A stretch of 16,387 nucleotides of DNA from JANRKT01 sp033763355. GTDB lineage: Bacteria > Bacteroidota > Bacteroidia > Chitinophagales > Chitinophagaceae. Numbering within the stretch: position 1 is the first letter of the stretch; every line of letters starts with the position of its first letter. A program made the translations under genes and the position numbers. The notes below the pieces were generated by a model. It was not told the origin of the DNA. It made no database searches and saw nothing but the letters and a program-made list of their open reading frames with translations. Location of the stretch: positions 1-16,387 of the forward strand of contig JANRKT010000420.1 in assembly GCA_033763355.1 (NCBI GenBank), in the 5' to 3' direction. Positions 7,935-14,947 of the stretch are shown in pieces.

Positions 7935-7969
7935 GCCCATGGCCCGCAGCTTATGGCTCAAAGCTATGA
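7935..7969. repeat. Second phased heptanucleotide repeat, overlapping the CDGSH gene end
   Basis: Five 7-nt units in phase: GCCCATG (7935-7941), GCCCGCA (7942-7948), GCTTATG (7949-7955), GCTCAAA (7956-7962) and GCTATGA (7963-7969). Each unit begins GC(C/T), as in the array at 1246-1280, and they are more diverged from each other. The minus-strand stop codon TAA (7953-7951) of the CDGSH gene lies inside the third unit. Confidence 0.55.
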
Positions 7970-8223
7970 TGTGTTCCATCACAAAATGGCGGAGTTGACG
8001 TATGCTTGCACTGGCAGAACCAGACTTCTTCCTCTTTTTCAAACTGAACTTTTAAACTCCGCATGGGCATACCTTCCACTTGTTTATGTGAGCTGTCGCA
8101 AAGGGGTTGTTTTTCGCTTAAACCACATGAGCACCAGGAATAAACCTTACCGGGTACAACTTTTATCATTGCAGGCTCACATTTTGCAATACGGGGAAGC
8201 TTTTCGTTATTTACCAGTTCCAT
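7951..8223 (-). CDS. Tandem CDGSH iron-sulfur protein
   Basis: A 90-residue protein with two CDGSH-type [2Fe-2S] motifs. The first is CSCGLSEKQPLCDSSH with ligands Cys31, Cys33, Cys42 and His46. The second is CQCKHTSTPPFCDGTH with ligands Cys70, Cys72, Cys81 and His85. Both keep the C-x-C-x2-(S/T)-x3-P-x-C-D-x2-H pattern and the 3Cys:1His set. Two motifs in one short soluble chain resemble the CISD3/Miner2-like class rather than single-motif mitoNEET. Such proteins are thought to carry or transfer Fe-S clusters or electrons; the bacterial role is unsettled. It is last in the apparent meaB - glycosyltransferase - CDGSH operon, 38 nt after the glycosyltransferase stop. Codons 86-90 and the stop come from the heptad repeat. 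Confidence 0.93.
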   Translation of the reverse strand: MELVNNEKLPRIAKCEPAMIKVVPGKVYSWCSCGLSEKQPLCDSSHKQVEGMPMRSLKVQFEKEEEVWFCQCKHTSTPPFCDGTHHSFEP

Positions 8224-8261
8224 TAATTTTCTTTTTTAACATTAACTGCGTGTAAAGATAT

Positions 8262-9134
8262 TCATGCCAGTTTATAATTACGGAATTCAAATAAACGCCT
8301 GCCTGATTTTTTTTCCAGCCAATACAGCAACCGCTCTTTTAATGAAAATTTTTTTTGTGAAATGTCCAGTTCAACATGCCAGTTCTTATCTGCAATCCTT
8401 TTCTGCATTATTGCGGGATGGGTTCCGTTAAATTTTGTCAATGAATCAAAATCATCAAAATTGAATACCTGTTGTGCCCTCAGGTATTCTTTTTCGGCAA
8501 CAGATTCCTGCCAGAATTCACCAAGGTTCAGGTATTTGACAAGCATTTTTTCCGGGTTCTTCACCCATCCGTAGTGATAAATGTAAGCATCAATAAGTTT
8601 TGCCTTCAGCTTCTTTTCATTTTTCCTGAAACCCTGTGCATCACGGTACGAGCTTATGTTTTTATCATTCCGTATCATGCGTATTTCCCTCCTGTACCAT
8701 TTGCGGCTGTCGCCAACATAGTCGTAAGTTCCGTAAAAATGAAGATAATTGAACACAAGCCCTTCTATGCTTTTGTCGTTTCTGTATTTTTCTGCTGCTT
8801 CAATTATAAGTGAATGGTATTTTTCATGCACCACTTCATCAGCCTGTATATAAAATGCCCAGTCGCTTCCGGGAGAAATATGCTGAAATGCCTTATCGGT
8901 CTCAACCGCAAGTATTTTTCCCCCTTTAAAATGTGCAGGGGCCCAAACGGAATGAAAGATTTTAATTTTATCTGATGGAATTGAACGGATGAGTTCTTCA
9001 GTCCCGTCTTCACAGTTGCCGACAGCAACAATCATTTCATCCACTACCGGTAATACGGAACAGATGGCTTCTGCAATGGGGTAATCATTTATCACCGCAT
9101 TCCTGATGATGGTAAAGCCGGATATTTTTGCCAT
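8262..9134 (-). CDS. Family-2-like glycosyltransferase
   Basis: A 290-residue protein with a GT-A-like N-terminal half: an initial strand MAKISGFTIIRNA, an AVGNCEDGTEELI segment (37-49) where nucleotide-sugar glycosyltransferases have VVDxxSxDGT, and QADEVVH (97-103) in the place of the DxD metal/nucleotide site. There is no signal or clear membrane helix. The C-terminal part has a HPAIMQKRI segment often seen in bacterial GT2-like enzymes. Sugar and acceptor are unknown; a role in surface polysaccharide or LPS is inferred from the O-antigen ligase and second glycosyltransferase nearby. Its start is 18 nt after the meaB stop, suggesting co-transcription. The DGT and DxD motifs are atypical (EDGT, ADE), so activity is probable but not certain. 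Confidence 0.8.
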   Translation of the reverse strand: MAKISGFTIIRNAVINDYPIAEAICSVLPVVDEMIVAVGNCEDGTEELIRSIPSDKIKIFHSVWAPAHFKGGKILAVETDKAFQHISPGSDWAFYIQADEVVHEKYHSLIIEAAEKYRNDKSIEGLVFNYLHFYGTYDYVGDSRKWYRREIRMIRNDKNISSYRDAQGFRKNEKKLKAKLIDAYIYHYGWVKNPEKMLVKYLNLGEFWQESVAEKEYLRAQQVFNFDDFDSLTKFNGTHPAIMQKRIADKNWHVELDISQKKFSLKERLLYWLEKKSGRRLFEFRNYKLA

Positions 9135-9152
9135 GGTTTTCAGAAAATAACT

Positions 9153-10055
9153 TTACCAGTCAAGTGCAAACCGGTAAAGGTTAAAATGGTTATGGTTGAG
9201 TTCTTCCGTAATTTTTTTAAATATCATATTCTTGTCCACATTTTTCATCCGCCGCTTTTGTATAATCTGGTAAACTTTTTCACTAAGCAGCCATGCTTTA
9301 TGCCCTGAGCCATGTTGCTGTTGCAGGTGGTTGTGTATGGCCTGCCACAGTTCTTTAATTCCTTCTCTTTGGTGTGCAACCGTTTTTAATACAGGTATCT
9401 CAATAGGGTGTGTATGAAAGGCCGGAGCAAGCATCGTTCTTAAATTTTTTACAAAGCTGTCAGCGTCCGGCCTGTCGCTTTTATTTACAACAAAAACATC
9501 AGCAATTTCCATCAGGCCCGCTTTCATGGTCTGCACTTCATCTCCTGCTTCGGGCACCATTACCACAACTGTTGTATCGGCCAGCCCTGCTATTTCAATT
9601 TCGCTTTGACCCACTCCAACTGTTTCTATAATGATGTAATCAAACGGTGCTGATTTTAATAATTCGGTTATCTCTACAATTTTCGGGTGCAATCCCCCCA
9701 GTGAACCCCTTGTTGCCAGCGACCGGATAAATACCCCCGGATGGTTATACCATTCACTCATTCTTATCCTGTCACCCAGCAGGGCGCCAAGGTTAAAAGG
9801 CGATGACGGGTCAATGCAGAGTACAGCTACTTTCTGGTTGTTGTTAATAAGCTCACGGATCAATGCGTCTGCAAGAGTGCTTTTTCCTGCACCGGGAGGG
9901 CCCGTTATCCCGATAATGTTATTTATGTTGTAATCAGAAAGTGAAAGCAGGATGTGCTCATAACCTTCCGTTTCATTTTCAATCAGCGAAATACATCTTG
10001 CCAGTGATTTATAATTTCCGTGCTGCGCCTGCTGTAACAATTCCTGCCACATCAT
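9153..10055 (-). CDS. meaB: MeaB/ArgK-type G3E GTPase chaperone of methylmalonyl-CoA mutase
   Basis: A 300-residue P-loop GTPase of the G3E group. Walker A is GPPGAGKST (52-60). Further family signatures are IDPSSPF (81-87), GALLGDRIRM (90-99), RSLATRGSLGG (111-121), ETVGVGQSE (144-152) and G4 NKSD (191-194). MeaB loads and protects adenosylcobalamin-dependent mutases such as methylmalonyl-CoA mutase; the older name ArgK reflects an early mis-assignment. No mutase gene is in the window. The N-terminal MWQELLQQAQHGNYKSLARC fits the usual helical start, so ATG at 10055 (or the adjacent ATG at 10052) is likely right. Its start lies only 5 nt from the opposing start of the O-antigen ligase gene, so its promoter must lie inside that gene. 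Confidence 0.94.
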   Translation of the reverse strand: MMWQELLQQAQHGNYKSLARCISLIENETEGYEHILLSLSDYNINNIIGITGPPGAGKSTLADALIRELINNNQKVAVLCIDPSSPFNLGALLGDRIRMSEWYNHPGVFIRSLATRGSLGGLHPKIVEITELLKSAPFDYIIIETVGVGQSEIEIAGLADTTVVVMVPEAGDEVQTMKAGLMEIADVFVVNKSDRPDADSFVKNLRTMLAPAFHTHPIEIPVLKTVAHQREGIKELWQAIHNHLQQQHGSGHKAWLLSEKVYQIIQKRRMKNVDKNMIFKKITEELNHNHFNLYRFALDW

Positions 10056-10060
10056 ACTGA

Positions 10061-11344
10061 ATGCAGATTTTGCGTTCTAATTTCGGTGAATTGTTTACCG
10101 AAAGCAAAAAAACTTTGAAAGCTGGTTTACCTGCATACATAAAACCGGTATTAATGGCTTCTGCCATACTGATGCTGGCTGGTTTCTTTATGGGTCGGGC
10201 CGCACTTTCCATAGCAATGGCGTTATTTGTAATTGCATCAGCAGTTTGTTTTAATAAAGAAGACTGGCAGGTATTCCGGAAGTCAGGGTTCCTGCACATG
10301 ATGATGATGCTTTTTTTAATACCGTTTGTCTCCGGATTGTGGAGTGGGAATTTTAGCAACTGGATGGGTATGATGCAGGTTAAGCTGCCACTGTTAATTT
10401 TACCGGTTTGTGCTGTTTTGTTGCGCCGTTTTTCAGCAAAAGATTTTCAGTATATCTCCTTTGCTTTTATTGTTGCTGCGGTTTTGGCCTGTTGTTACAG
10501 CCTCTGGCAATACAGTTTTCAGCCTGTGGCCATACAGCAAACTTATCTTAAGGCAAAAGTTTTGCCTGTTCCCTTAAGCGGCGACCACATCCGTTTTGCA
10601 TGGGCGGTACTGATAGCTTACCTCCTTTTGTTTGAACTATTGCTTGCAAAATTTAAAAGCATCAGTTACAAATGGAAGGCAGCAGCAATAACAGGGCTTG
10701 TTTTTTTTGCAGTGTACCTGCACATCCTTTCTGCTAAAACAGGTATAATCGGGTTTTACCTTGTTAACCTTGTTATACTTTTTTACTGTTTGCGGACAAG
10801 AAAAATACTTTTTACCGCCCTGCTGGCTTTGCTTGTTTGTTTACCCATAGCAGCTTATTATGTCTTTCCTACATTTCAGAATAAAGTAAAGTTTATAAAG
10901 TGGGACTATCAGAATTATTCACGGGGTACTTATGTAGAAGGCCTTCCTGATGCAGCAAGGATATTGTCCTTCAGGGCGGGGCTTTATATCATCGCCAGCC
11001 ATCCGGTTACCGGGGTTGGGTTTGGAGATATTTATAATGAAACAAACAAATGGTATAACAGCAATGCCGCTTTTCTTAAGGAATATGAGAGGCTTTACCC
11101 CAGCAATGAATGGCTGATGCATGGCTGCGGGGCAGGAACAGGCGGCATGATTATTTTTACTGTTGTAGTCTTGCTCCCGCTTTTTATTTCCCCGCCTAAT
11201 AAAAATTTTTTATGGACGGGTTTTCATTTGCTTGCATTATTTAATTTTCTTTATGAAAGCAGCCTGGGTGTGCAGTATGGGGTTTTTTTATATTCTTTCT
11301 TTGGATGCTGGAGTTATTGGTACAGCAGGCGGGTTAATGGGTGA
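10061..11344 (+). CDS. O-antigen ligase/polymerase-like membrane protein
   Basis: A 427-residue multi-span inner-membrane protein with about ten or more hydrophobic segments, beginning near residues 30-65. A central loop of roughly 60-70 residues (about 265-330) contains SHPVTGVGFGD (313-323), the motif seen near the end of the large periplasmic loop in the O-antigen ligase / Wzy_C family. Members join or polymerise undecaprenyl-linked glycans, for example attaching O-antigen to lipid A-core. The start is uncertain: ATG at 10061 is 5 nt from the opposing meaB start, and ATG at 10154 (residue 32) would remove a mostly cytoplasmic N-terminus without touching the first membrane helix. The last 57 nt are antisense to the coding end of the next gene. 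Confidence 0.87.
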   Translation: MQILRSNFGELFTESKKTLKAGLPAYIKPVLMASAILMLAGFFMGRAALSIAMALFVIASAVCFNKEDWQVFRKSGFLHMMMMLFLIPFVSGLWSGNFSNWMGMMQVKLPLLILPVCAVLLRRFSAKDFQYISFAFIVAAVLACCYSLWQYSFQPVAIQQTYLKAKVLPVPLSGDHIRFAWAVLIAYLLLFELLLAKFKSISYKWKAAAITGLVFFAVYLHILSAKTGIIGFYLVNLVILFYCLRTRKILFTALLALLVCLPIAAYYVFPTFQNKVKFIKWDYQNYSRGTYVEGLPDAARILSFRAGLYIIASHPVTGVGFGDIYNETNKWYNSNAAFLKEYERLYPSNEWLMHGCGAGTGGMIIFTVVVLLPLFISPPNKNFLWTGFHLLALFNFLYESSLGVQYGVFLYSFFGCWSYWYSRRVNG

Positions 11345-12115
11345 TGCAGCCTGCTTTTTTATATTTCTTTGAAGTTGCATAAGCTTTATATATTTCAAAA
11401 AGGTTTGGTAAGCGGTTTGTTTTGCAATAATGTAGCCGTAAAAACCATCCAGCAACCCCAGCTTAATGATGTAGCAGGATACAAATGCATAAAAAGGGTT
11501 CCAGCATATTTTTATCCAGGATGAACGTACCCCTTTTTGAAACATGGCATCAGCGGCGATGCCCGAAAACTTATTTCCCTGCCTGATGTGTTCGTCAATG
11601 CTGTAATAAGTATAATGCAATATATCGCCTTTCAGGTGCTGAACAACTGAACCGCCTTTCATTTCAATCCTGTCATGCGGGTTTGTACCGCTCCATTGGC
11701 CTTGGTATTTATTCAGCAACCTGATTTTCCTGTCAGGGTACCAGTTGCCGTGCCATATCCATTTGTCGCAATACCAGCTGCGCCGGTTCATACTGTATGC
11801 ATCATAGACAAAACCCTTTTGTTTTTCCTGTAGTATGGATGTTTCCAGTTCGGGGCTCATGGCTTCATCAGCATCCAGCGACAATACAAAATCATTTCTT
11901 GTTTGGGCCAATGCAAAGTTTTTCTGTTCGATATATCCCAAAAACGGCTGTTCAATAAACCTTACACCAAAAGACTGACATATGGATTTTGTTTTATCAG
12001 CCGACAGGGAATCCACCACAACAATTTCATCAGCCACCTTTTTTACAGATTCAAGGCAGCGGGCAATATTTTTCTCCTCGTTAAATGTTATTATGGCAAC
12101 CGATAAAAGGGGCAT
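11288..12115 (-). CDS. Family 2 glycosyltransferase, WaaE/LPS-core type
   Basis: A 275-residue GT-A enzyme. The N-terminal strand and loop LLSVAIITFNEEKNIARCL (3-21), the donor-binding IVVVDSLSADKT (31-42) and the metal motif LDADE (80-84) are classic GT2. The following RRSWYCDKWIWHGNWYPDRKIRL region and the NPHDRIE segment match, from memory, WaaE/KdtX-like LPS inner-core glucosyltransferases common in Bacteroidetes. It likely acts on the cytoplasmic face of the inner membrane; a hydrophobic stretch at about 206-222 may attach it. The last 20 or so residues are Pro/Ala-rich (SPINPPAVPITPASKERI) and are encoded opposite the ligase gene's end, so they may be a late extension. A weak promoter candidate on the minus strand has -7 TATCTTCG at 12142-12135. 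Confidence 0.92.
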   Translation of the reverse strand: MPLLSVAIITFNEEKNIARCLESVKKVADEIVVVDSLSADKTKSICQSFGVRFIEQPFLGYIEQKNFALAQTRNDFVLSLDADEAMSPELETSILQEKQKGFVYDAYSMNRRSWYCDKWIWHGNWYPDRKIRLLNKYQGQWSGTNPHDRIEMKGGSVVQHLKGDILHYTYYSIDEHIRQGNKFSGIAADAMFQKGVRSSWIKICWNPFYAFVSCYIIKLGLLDGFYGYIIAKQTAYQTFLKYIKLMQLQRNIKKQAASPINPPAVPITPASKERI

Positions 12116-12215
12116 AATGTATCCTTGCAGTGGCCGAAGATAGGAAAAGCTTATTTCAACATAACATGCGTTTACCTTTTACCGGTTCTGGAAAATTTCT
12201 TAACATTACAAAGCC

Positions 12216-12857
12216 ATGACCAATTTCGTTCCCATATTTCCGCTTGCCATAGTGGTTTACCCGGGGGAAGAGCTGAACCTGCATATTTTTGAACCCCGTT
12301 ATAAACAGCTTATCAGGGAATGTTATGAAAGCAACAAACCTTTCGGCATACCCCCCGTTTTAAAGAATCATGTTGCTGAAATGGGGACCCTTGTGCAGAT
12401 ACTGGAAATTGCAACAACTTATGATAACGGTGAAATGGACATCCGCACAAAAGGCACCATGATATTCCGTGTGCTGGAAATCATTCAGCAGGTGCCCGAT
12501 AAACTTTACAGCGGTGCTATTGTAAATTACCCGGATAATGATGAAAAGGGGAACAGGGAGCTGATGCAGAAAGTGGTTAACGGCATCCGCCACCTGCACA
12601 AACTGCTGAACGTAACTAAAAAATTTACAAAAACAGATGAAGAGCTCGGCACTTACGATGTGGCCCATCATCTCGGCCTTTCGCTTGAGGAAGAATATGA
12701 ATTGCTGGGCCTGCTTACCGAACTGCAACGGCAGGAGTACCTGCGCCGTCATTTAAACAAGGTATTGCCCGTGGTAGCCGAAATGGAATCGCTGAAAGAG
12801 AAGATTAAACTTAACGGTCATTTCAAAAACCTTTCTTCTTTTGAATTTGACATATAA
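12216..12857 (+). CDS. LON peptidase substrate-binding-domain protein (no protease domain)
   Basis: A 213-residue stand-alone version of the Lon N-terminal (PUA-like) domain. The signature is IFPLAIVVYPGEELNLHIFEPRYKQLIREC (8-36), followed by the beta-rich fold with GTMIFRVLEI, then a helical C-terminal half including a charged segment at about 145-185. There is no AAA+ motor and no Ser-Lys protease dyad, so it is not a Lon protease. Such proteins are widespread; their molecular role is poorly defined and may be binding of damaged or client proteins. It heads the + strand run with coaX 67 nt downstream. A TACCTTTT box (12173-12180) is a weak -7 candidate in front of it. Confidence 0.92.
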   Translation: MTNFVPIFPLAIVVYPGEELNLHIFEPRYKQLIRECYESNKPFGIPPVLKNHVAEMGTLVQILEIATTYDNGEMDIRTKGTMIFRVLEIIQQVPDKLYSGAIVNYPDNDEKGNRELMQKVVNGIRHLHKLLNVTKKFTKTDEELGTYDVAHHLGLSLEEEYELLGLLTELQRQEYLRRHLNKVLPVVAEMESLKEKIKLNGHFKNLSSFEFDI

Positions 12858-12858
12858 T

Positions 12859-12909
12859 TGCCCGATATTTTTTCAGCATCAAATAAAAATATTTCCCGAT
12901 TTTCGGGCA
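12859..12909 (+). promoter_or_regulatory. Competing hairpins between the LON-domain gene and coaX
   Basis: TCGGGCA (12903-12909) can pair with TGCCCGA (12859-12865, 7 bp, long AT-rich loop) or its TCGGG part with the adjacent CCCGA (12895-12899, 5 bp, 3-nt loop). The two pairings exclude each other. No U-tract follows, so this is a weak terminator at best; it may be an RNA processing or leader structure for coaX. Confidence 0.35.
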
Positions 12910-12924
12910 CTTTATCTATAACAG

Positions 12925-13650
12925 ATGGTTGTTACGCTTTGCCTTGATTTTGGTAATACCCGATTAAAGTATGCTGTGTTTCATGGCAAACAATTAAAGG
13001 CTGTGGAGGTAATGGAAAACGATGGAGAAGATATCATCAGGTATTTATTACAGCAGTTCAAACCCGATAACTGTATTCTTTCGTCGGTAATCAACCACAA
13101 CACGGCTGTTGAGGAACTGTTGTCATCCCAAACCAGGTTTCACAAGCTTTCTCACCTTACAAAAATTCCATTCACCACCCCTGTTGGAAAGCCGGAAACC
13201 ATCGGCGCCGACCGGCTGGCATTGTGTGCGGCAGCTGTAAAGTTTTATCCCCGTAAGCATAATCTTGTAATTGGGCTGGGCACCGCCATTACTTATAACT
13301 TCATCAACAAATACCATGAGTTTTTAGGCGGTGGTATTTCACCGGGCATGGAGTTGCGGTTTAAATCTTTAAATGATTACACCGCTTTATTGCCGCTGGT
13401 TAAAAAAGACTGGAATTTTCCATTGGTGGGCTATGATACACGTACCAACATATTGAGCGGCGTAATATTAGGCATGGCAAAAGAAATTGATGGAACCATT
13501 GATGAATACAAAAAAAAGTACCGGAACTTTAACGTGGTTTTAACCGGGGGTGATAGTGCCTATTTTGCCCAACACATCAAAAACAAGATATTTGCAGACC
13601 CTGATTTTTTATATAAAGGACTCTATGCTATTAGTGAGTACAACAACTAA
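12925..13650 (+). CDS. coaX: Type III pantothenate kinase
   Basis: A 241-residue ASKHA-fold kinase that phosphorylates pantothenate in the first step of coenzyme A synthesis. Motifs: phosphate-1 loop CLDFGNTRLKYA (6-17, Asp8, Asn11), IGADRLALC (93-101) with likely catalytic base Asp96, phosphate-2 region GLGTAITYNF (117-126), LGGGISPGMELRFK (134-147) and TGGD (207-210). In many CoaX proteins the phosphate-2 motif is DxGTxxTxD; here both Asp positions differ (Gly117, Asn125), see findings. Length is normal for the family. The stop overlaps the start of the next gene by 26 nt, and from memory coaX - barrel - lptC is a conserved Bacteroidetes order. Confidence 0.95.
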   Translation: MVVTLCLDFGNTRLKYAVFHGKQLKAVEVMENDGEDIIRYLLQQFKPDNCILSSVINHNTAVEELLSSQTRFHKLSHLTKIPFTTPVGKPETIGADRLALCAAAVKFYPRKHNLVIGLGTAITYNFINKYHEFLGGGISPGMELRFKSLNDYTALLPLVKKDWNFPLVGYDTRTNILSGVILGMAKEIDGTIDEYKKKYRNFNVVLTGGDSAYFAQHIKNKIFADPDFLYKGLYAISEYNN

Positions 13651-14947
13651 CTGTAAGAAGGCTTCATTATCATTTTTCAGATACTTTCTAAGTTTTTTTT
13701 TACTGCTGTCATCACAGTATTTAAAAGCGCAGGAAAATTCCCCTTTTTCGCGTTATGGTTTCGGTAACCTTGTTCCCGGGCAGAACGTGGTAAACAGAGC
13801 TATGGGCGGGTTATCGGCGCCGTATTATGATATTCAGTCGGTGAACTTCGTAAACCCCGCTTCGTATGCACGGCTTAAAGTAACCACTTTTGATGTGGGT
13901 GTTGACTACGACAGCCGCACCTTAAAAGTAGAAAGTACTGCAAGCAGGTTTAAGTCGGCATATATGATACCTTCCTACCTGCAGTTGGGTTTACCGCTAT
14001 CCCAAAAGAAAAACTGGGGTATGAACATCGGCTTAAGGCCGGTTACTAGGATCAATTATGATGTATTAAGAAGTACAAGGCTGGCCGGTATTGACAGCGT
14101 ATCCTATCTTTTTAAAGGAAACGGAGGTTCATACCAGGCATTTGCCGGAATGGGCTTTGGCTCAAAAAGTTTAAGTGTGGGGTTTAATGTGGGCTACATG
14201 TTTGGCAGCAAGGAATACGCCACCCAGGTGGTTTTCAGGAATGATACTGTTCTTTACAACAAATCAAATTCAACCGACTCAACGAGATTTGGCGGTTTGT
14301 TTGCCAATGTGGGCCTGCAATACACTGTTCAACTCAGTAAAACCACCCATTTAAAAATCGGGGCAACAGGCAATTTTAAAAATAGCCTCAATGCCACCCG
14401 TGATATATCAAGGGAAACATTTGAGGCCAGTGCAAGCTCAGGCATAGTGGTGGTTGACAGTGTATATCGCAAAACCGGTGAGAAAGGAAAAATCATCTAC
14501 CCGGCTTCGTTTGGTTTTGGGGTGATGTATGAAAAAGCAGATAAATGGTCAATAGGCGCCGAATACAGTACATCAAAATGGGAAGATTACCGGTATTATA
14601 ACCAGGCCGATTCCGTACAAAACAGCTGGGCAATAAGATTGGGCGGGCAGTTTGTGCCGGATGTAAACGGAAAAAATTACTGGGCCAAAGTGGTTTACCG
14701 TTTTGGTTTTTATGCCGGGCCTGATTACATCAGGGTAGGCAGCAAGCTTCCGCAATACGGCATTACTGCAGGCTTCGGTTTCCCGGTAAGAAGGAATGCT
14801 TACACCAACCAATATACCGTTATCAATACTTCATTTGAATACGGCAGCCGGGGCAATAAAAGCAATGCGGTAAGGGAAAGTTTGTTCAGGGTGTCTGTAG
14901 GTTTAACTTTGAGTGACATCTGGTTCATCAAACGCAAGTATGATTAA
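13625..14947 (+). CDS. Putative outer-membrane beta-barrel protein, Bacteroidetes type
   Basis: A 440-residue protein from ATG at 13625. The longer open frame from 13550 lies inside coaX and would put 25 extra residues before the signal peptide, so I reject it. The signal peptide is long (hydrophobic core about 18-30, likely cleavage before Gln36 in LKAQ). The mature N-terminus ENSPFSRYGFGNLVPGQNVV and NRAMGGLS resemble FadL-like or PorV-like Bacteroidetes barrels: small, early Asn/Gly-rich segments that may plug the pore. The rest alternates polar and aromatic residues in many short strands (YDSRTLKVE, YGITAGFGFPV, VSVGLTLSDIWFI), typical of a barrel of roughly 12-14 strands. Cargo is unknown. 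It overlaps coaX by 26 nt and lptC by 8 nt, so the three are translationally coupled. Confidence 0.82.
   Translation: MLLVSTTTNCKKASLSFFRYFLSFFLLLSSQYLKAQENSPFSRYGFGNLVPGQNVVNRAMGGLSAPYYDIQSVNFVNPASYARLKVTTFDVGVDYDSRTLKVESTASRFKSAYMIPSYLQLGLPLSQKKNWGMNIGLRPVTRINYDVLRSTRLAGIDSVSYLFKGNGGSYQAFAGMGFGSKSLSVGFNVGYMFGSKEYATQVVFRNDTVLYNKSNSTDSTRFGGLFANVGLQYTVQLSKTTHLKIGATGNFKNSLNATRDISRETFEASASSGIVVVDSVYRKTGEKGKIIYPASFGFGVMYEKADKWSIGAEYSTSKWEDYRYYNQADSVQNSWAIRLGGQFVPDVNGKNYWAKVVYRFGFYAGPDYIRVGSKLPQYGITAGFGFPVRRNAYTNQYTVINTSFEYGSRGNKSNAVRESLFRVSVGLTLSDIWFIKRKYD

Noticed and set aside
8262..12115. A dedicated surface-polysaccharide or defence island around the ligase and glycosyltransferases
   Set aside because: The genes lie on both strands, are mixed with meaB and CDGSH, and lack polymer-export, sugar-nucleotide synthesis, integrase or toxin genes. 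They look like scattered LPS genes rather than one system.
13550..13624. Earlier start for the outer-membrane barrel
   Set aside because: It lies within coaX and gives 25 residues before the signal sequence; ATG 13625 gives a normal 26-nt overlap.
14913..14939. Earlier start for lptC
   Set aside because: It would overlap the barrel gene by 35 nt and lengthen the signal region; ATG 14940 in ATGATTAA is a standard stop-start overlap.
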